Under the pieces are notes generated by a model, which saw only the letters and a list, made by a program, of their open reading frames with translations, was not told the DNA's origin and did not search any database. The translations under genes and the position numbers were made by a program. Shown one piece after another: positions 4,552 through 6,869 of a DNA stretch of 6,869 nucleotides; within the stretch, counting starts at the first letter, position 1, and the number at the start of each line of letters is the position of its first letter. The stretch comes from Patescibacteria group bacterium (GTDB lineage Bacteria; Patescibacteriota; Patescibacteriia; UBA9934): assembly GCA_018896835.1 (NCBI GenBank), contig JAHILS010000061.1, forward strand, positions 1 through 6,869, given 5' to 3'.

Positions 4552-5835
4552 TTATTTAACCATTTTTTCTCGCAGTAAGTCCAAGACTTTTTTGTTTGTC
4601 ATTTGCATTTCGATGTAATTTCGATACTGCGGAGATTGGATATATGCTTTCTGATCCTTTTCTTCGTAATGGCTGGCAACGTGCTCTATTTCTTTATTTA
4701 ATTCATCCTCGCTTACTTCTAACTTTTCAAGCTTGGCGATTTCTTTGAGGATAAGGGCTGCTTTTACGCGCATGACTGCACTTGGGGCAAAGTCGATTTT
4801 GATGTCAGCGTAAGTTTTTTTAATTGACTTGAGGTATTCTTCAAAGTCCATACCCTGGCTTTCAACCGAATGTTTCATTTCGCCAATCATCTTTTCGATT
4901 TCTTGGTTAAGGAGAATGTCAGGGATTTCTTCAAAGTTTGATTTTTTGGAAAGATGCTCTAGGATTTCTCTTTCCTGTCTGCGCTTTTCTTCAACCTCAT
5001 TTTCCATGGCCAGATTTTCTATAAGCTTTTGTTCAAGTTCGTTGGCGTCCTTTAGACCAAGTTTTTTAGCAAATTCATCGTCAACGTCTGGAGTCTCAAG
5101 TTTAAAGATTTCTTTTAGCTCAACTGTAAAGTCGATTGGAGCGCCAGCTAAATGTTTTTGATAGTGGTCTTTGGGAAATTTTAATGTGAAGGTTCGGGTT
5201 TCGTCTTCCTTCATTCCTATAATCTCATCGATAAATCCTTCAATGTAGTAGGACTCGGAAGTGTAGATGCCGTGATTTTTACCTTCCCCACCCTCAACTA
5301 CCACTCCATCTTTTTTCATGCCTAGGTTGACAACCGCCTTGTCGCCTTTTAGAAGTTCATAGCCTTTTGCTTGTCTAACTTCTTTGGTCTGCATGTTGGC
5401 TAAGTCTTTTTTGGCTTGATCGATGAGTTCCTTGGTTGGCTTTATGTCTTTCTTTTTTACAACTGGACTATTGTAATCGCCAAGTTTTTCGATTTTTGGC
5501 ATAAGAGAAACAGTGACTGTAAAAACGAGATCGTTTCCTGGCGCCATAGTAACCATGTCAAAGTATGGTTGACCAACTGTTTCGATTTTTTCTTCAATTA
5601 CAGCTTTGATAAATGCTTCTCGCACCAAGATTTCGGCAGTTTCTTCTAGAATTGCCATCTCGCCAATGCGAGTTTTCACTGATTCATAATCTGCTTTGCC
5701 TGGACGGAATCCAGGGATTTTTGATTGTTCAGAAATTCGTTGAGCCGCACTTTTCATGCCAACCTCAACTTCCAAAACTGGAATGGTTATTGTAAACACT
5801 ACTTTATTTTTATCAGTACTCATTGTGTAAGCCAT
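4552..5835 (-). CDS. tig: Trigger factor (ribosome-associated chaperone and peptidyl-prolyl isomerase)
   Basis: Trigger factor docks at the ribosome exit tunnel and shields nascent chains; its FKBP-like domain isomerises proline bonds. The product is 427 residues, matching the usual 430 or so. The N-terminal ribosome-binding domain carries IPGFRPGK (40-47), the counterpart of the GFRxGK docking loop. The FKBP-like domain runs about 160-245, from LLKGDKAVVNLG through YYIEGFIDEIIGMKEDETRTFTLKFP to IDFTVELKEI. The rest is a long, highly charged, helical chaperone domain rich in Glu and Lys. The ATG at 5835 lies about 32 nt after the predicted transcription start; an alternative ATG four codons downstream is possible, and neither has a Shine-Dalgarno. 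The gene has its own promoter and terminator, so it is a single-gene unit. It is not beside clpP or clpX here, unlike many bacteria. Confidence 0.97.
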   Translation of the reverse strand: MAYTMSTDKNKVVFTITIPVLEVEVGMKSAAQRISEQSKIPGFRPGKADYESVKTRIGEMAILEETAEILVREAFIKAVIEEKIETVGQPYFDMVTMAPGNDLVFTVTVSLMPKIEKLGDYNSPVVKKKDIKPTKELIDQAKKDLANMQTKEVRQAKGYELLKGDKAVVNLGMKKDGVVVEGGEGKNHGIYTSESYYIEGFIDEIIGMKEDETRTFTLKFPKDHYQKHLAGAPIDFTVELKEIFKLETPDVDDEFAKKLGLKDANELEQKLIENLAMENEVEEKRRQEREILEHLSKKSNFEEIPDILLNQEIEKMIGEMKHSVESQGMDFEEYLKSIKKTYADIKIDFAPSAVMRVKAALILKEIAKLEKLEVSEDELNKEIEHVASHYEEKDQKAYIQSPQYRNYIEMQMTNKKVLDLLREKMVK

Positions 5836-5873
5836 AGAAAAATATTCAATATAATCAAGTTTTTTACGCTCGG

Positions 5874-5902
5874 AGTATGGCGGATTTTGGCAAAAGTGTC
5901 AA
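5874..5902 (-). promoter_or_regulatory. tig promoter
   Basis: On the minus strand a perfect TTGACA (5902-5897) is followed after 17 bp by CATACT (5879-5874). The start site would fall near 5867, giving a leader of about 32 nt. It lies between the hppA terminator and tig, so the two genes are transcribed separately. Confidence 0.65.
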
Positions 5903-5942
5903 TGAATTGTTTTAAGTTGCGGGTGTCAGTAACCATCCCGAA

Positions 5943-5957
5943 AGCCGTCCGACGGCT
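5943..5957. repeat. Short GC-rich palindrome upstream of tig
   Basis: AGCCGTC (5943-5949) and GACGGCT (5951-5957) are perfect inverted arms around one base. It sits about 41 bp upstream of the tig -35 and about 55 bp past the hppA terminator. There is no U-tract. It could be a regulator site or another intergenic palindrome; nothing else is recognisable in 5903-6011. Confidence 0.5.
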
Positions 5958-6011
5958 GAGGCCTGTAAATCAACTATCGGACATCGCGTTGACCAAGGTG
6001 TTTTTCGTTAT

Positions 6012-6041
6012 AAAAAGAGCCAGCTTTCGCCGGCTCTTTTT
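6012..6041 (-). terminator. Intrinsic terminator of hppA
   Basis: On the minus strand AAAAAGAGCCGGC, a GAAA loop and GCTGGCTCTTTTT form a 13-bp stem with one G-U pair that ends in a U-run. It begins 17 bp past the hppA stop. The arms are those of the tig terminator with one base changed. Confidence 0.92.
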
Positions 6042-6058
6042 ATAGGATGATAAATAAT

Positions 6059-6869
6059 TTAGATAATGAGCGCCACGATCAATAGTGCGATAATGTTTAC
6101 GATTTTGATCATTGGGTTAATGGCAGGGCCGGCAGTATCCTTGTAAGGGTCGCCAACAGTGTCGCCAGTAACAGCAGCGTCGTGGGCAAATGATTTCTTT
6201 CCGCCGTAGTTTCCAGCTTCAATGTATTTTTTGGCATTGTCCCAAGCTCCACCACCGGTAGTCATGGAAATTGCCAAGAACAAACCGGTCACGATTGATC
6301 CAATAAGAAGTCCGCCAAGTGCCTCTGGTCCCAAGATGAAACCAACGAGGATCGGTACGATTACTGGGATTAAGGCTGGTACAATCATTTGATTAAGCGC
6401 TGCCTTGGTAACAATATCCACACATGCGCCATACTCAGGCTTGGCTGTTCCTTCCATGATGCCTTTGATTTCTTTAAACTGTCGTCTAACTTCTTCCACA
6501 ACTTTTCCTGCCGCTTTTCCCACTGCCTCCATGGCAAACGCTCCAAACAAATATGGCAAAAGTCCGCCGATTAGTAACCCAGCAATAACATATGGATTGG
6601 AAAGTGAGAAGGCAAAGTCTTTTCCTCTGGAGATTAATTCTTCAGTATAGCTGGCAAACAATACTGTTGCTGCCAAGCCGGCTGAAGCAATAGCATAACC
6701 TTTTGTGACTGCCTTGGTTGTATTACCAACAGCGTCCAACTCATCTGTTATTTCACGCACTTCACCGGAAAGTCCTGACATTTCCGCAATTCCGCCAGCA
6801 TTGTCTGTAACTGGTCCATAAGCGTCAAGCGTAACAATCATACCAGCAAGTGAAAGCATGGACATGACA
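6059..6869 (-). CDS. hppA: Membrane-bound proton-pumping pyrophosphatase, C-terminal part (N-terminus outside window)
   Basis: Membrane pyrophosphatases couple pyrophosphate hydrolysis to ion pumping across the cytoplasmic membrane. About 269 C-terminal residues are visible; full proteins are about 650-750. The frame is open to the window edge, so the start is not here. Conserved pieces include DAYGPVTDNAGGIAEM (a substrate-site loop with its Asp residues), GNTTKAVTKGYAIAS, the basic loop EEVRRQFKEIKG, YGACVDIVTKAAL, TTGGGAWDNAKKYIE and HDAAVTGDTVGDPYKDTAGPAINP, with hydrophobic helices between them and at the C-terminus. The Lys in GNTTKA (codon 6713-6715) and the Thr three residues later are the established marks of the K+-independent, H+-pumping subfamily; K+-dependent enzymes have Ala and Gly there. 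Pumped ion is inferred from this signature. The stop TAA is followed by a strong terminator. Confidence 0.96.
   Translation of the reverse strand, partial: VMSMLSLAGMIVTLDAYGPVTDNAGGIAEMSGLSGEVREITDELDAVGNTTKAVTKGYAIASAGLAATVLFASYTEELISRGKDFAFSLSNPYVIAGLLIGGLLPYLFGAFAMEAVGKAAGKVVEEVRRQFKEIKGIMEGTAKPEYGACVDIVTKAALNQMIVPALIPVIVPILVGFILGPEALGGLLIGSIVTGLFLAISMTTGGGAWDNAKKYIEAGNYGGKKSFAHDAAVTGDTVGDPYKDTAGPAINPMIKIVNIIALLIVALII

Overview
This window most likely comes from a small-genome, AT-leaning bacterium, and I favour a member of the Candidate Phyla Radiation (Patescibacteria). The reasons are a compact DnaA, a divergent pyruvate kinase without its C-terminal domain, a membrane pyrophosphatase, weak or absent Shine-Dalgarno sites on most genes, and dispersed intergenic palindromic repeats. 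The phylum is inferred from gene content and style; no rRNA or other decisive marker is present.

Positions 1-2194 are a chromosome-origin locus. dnaA (minus strand, C-terminus cut by the window edge) diverges from rpmH, rnpA and yidD (plus strand). The 205-bp gap between dnaA and rpmH carries three DnaA-box-like 9-mers and a strong rpmH promoter, so it is a good oriC candidate. rpmH ends in a clear intrinsic terminator and rnpA has its own promoter placed so close to its ATG that the message may be leaderless. yidD overlaps the rnpA stop codon. The usual next gene, yidC, is not here.

Positions 2195-3948 run on the minus strand: a YggU/DUF167 protein and a 337-residue pyruvate kinase-like protein, separated and flanked by two copies of a 55-bp repeat and several perfect hairpins.

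Positions about 3890-4480 are a compositional island. They hold one GC-rich minus-strand gene for a probable lipoprotein of unknown family, with its own GGAGG/GTG start and a strong palindrome after its stop. It looks imported from a high-GC donor.

Positions 4494-6869 return to host composition: trigger factor (tig) with its own promoter and terminator, then the C-terminal part of a membrane-bound pyrophosphatase (hppA). The two genes end in nearly identical terminator hairpins.

Functionally the host genes cover replication initiation, ribosome and RNase P assembly, protein folding and membrane insertion, and phosphate-bond energy metabolism. Both energy enzymes carry a lysine at the position that distinguishes K+-independent from K+-dependent members of their families. 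I found no CRISPR array, tRNA, rRNA, transposase, phage or defence gene. The most unusual items are the GC-rich island and the truncated Lys-type pyruvate kinase.
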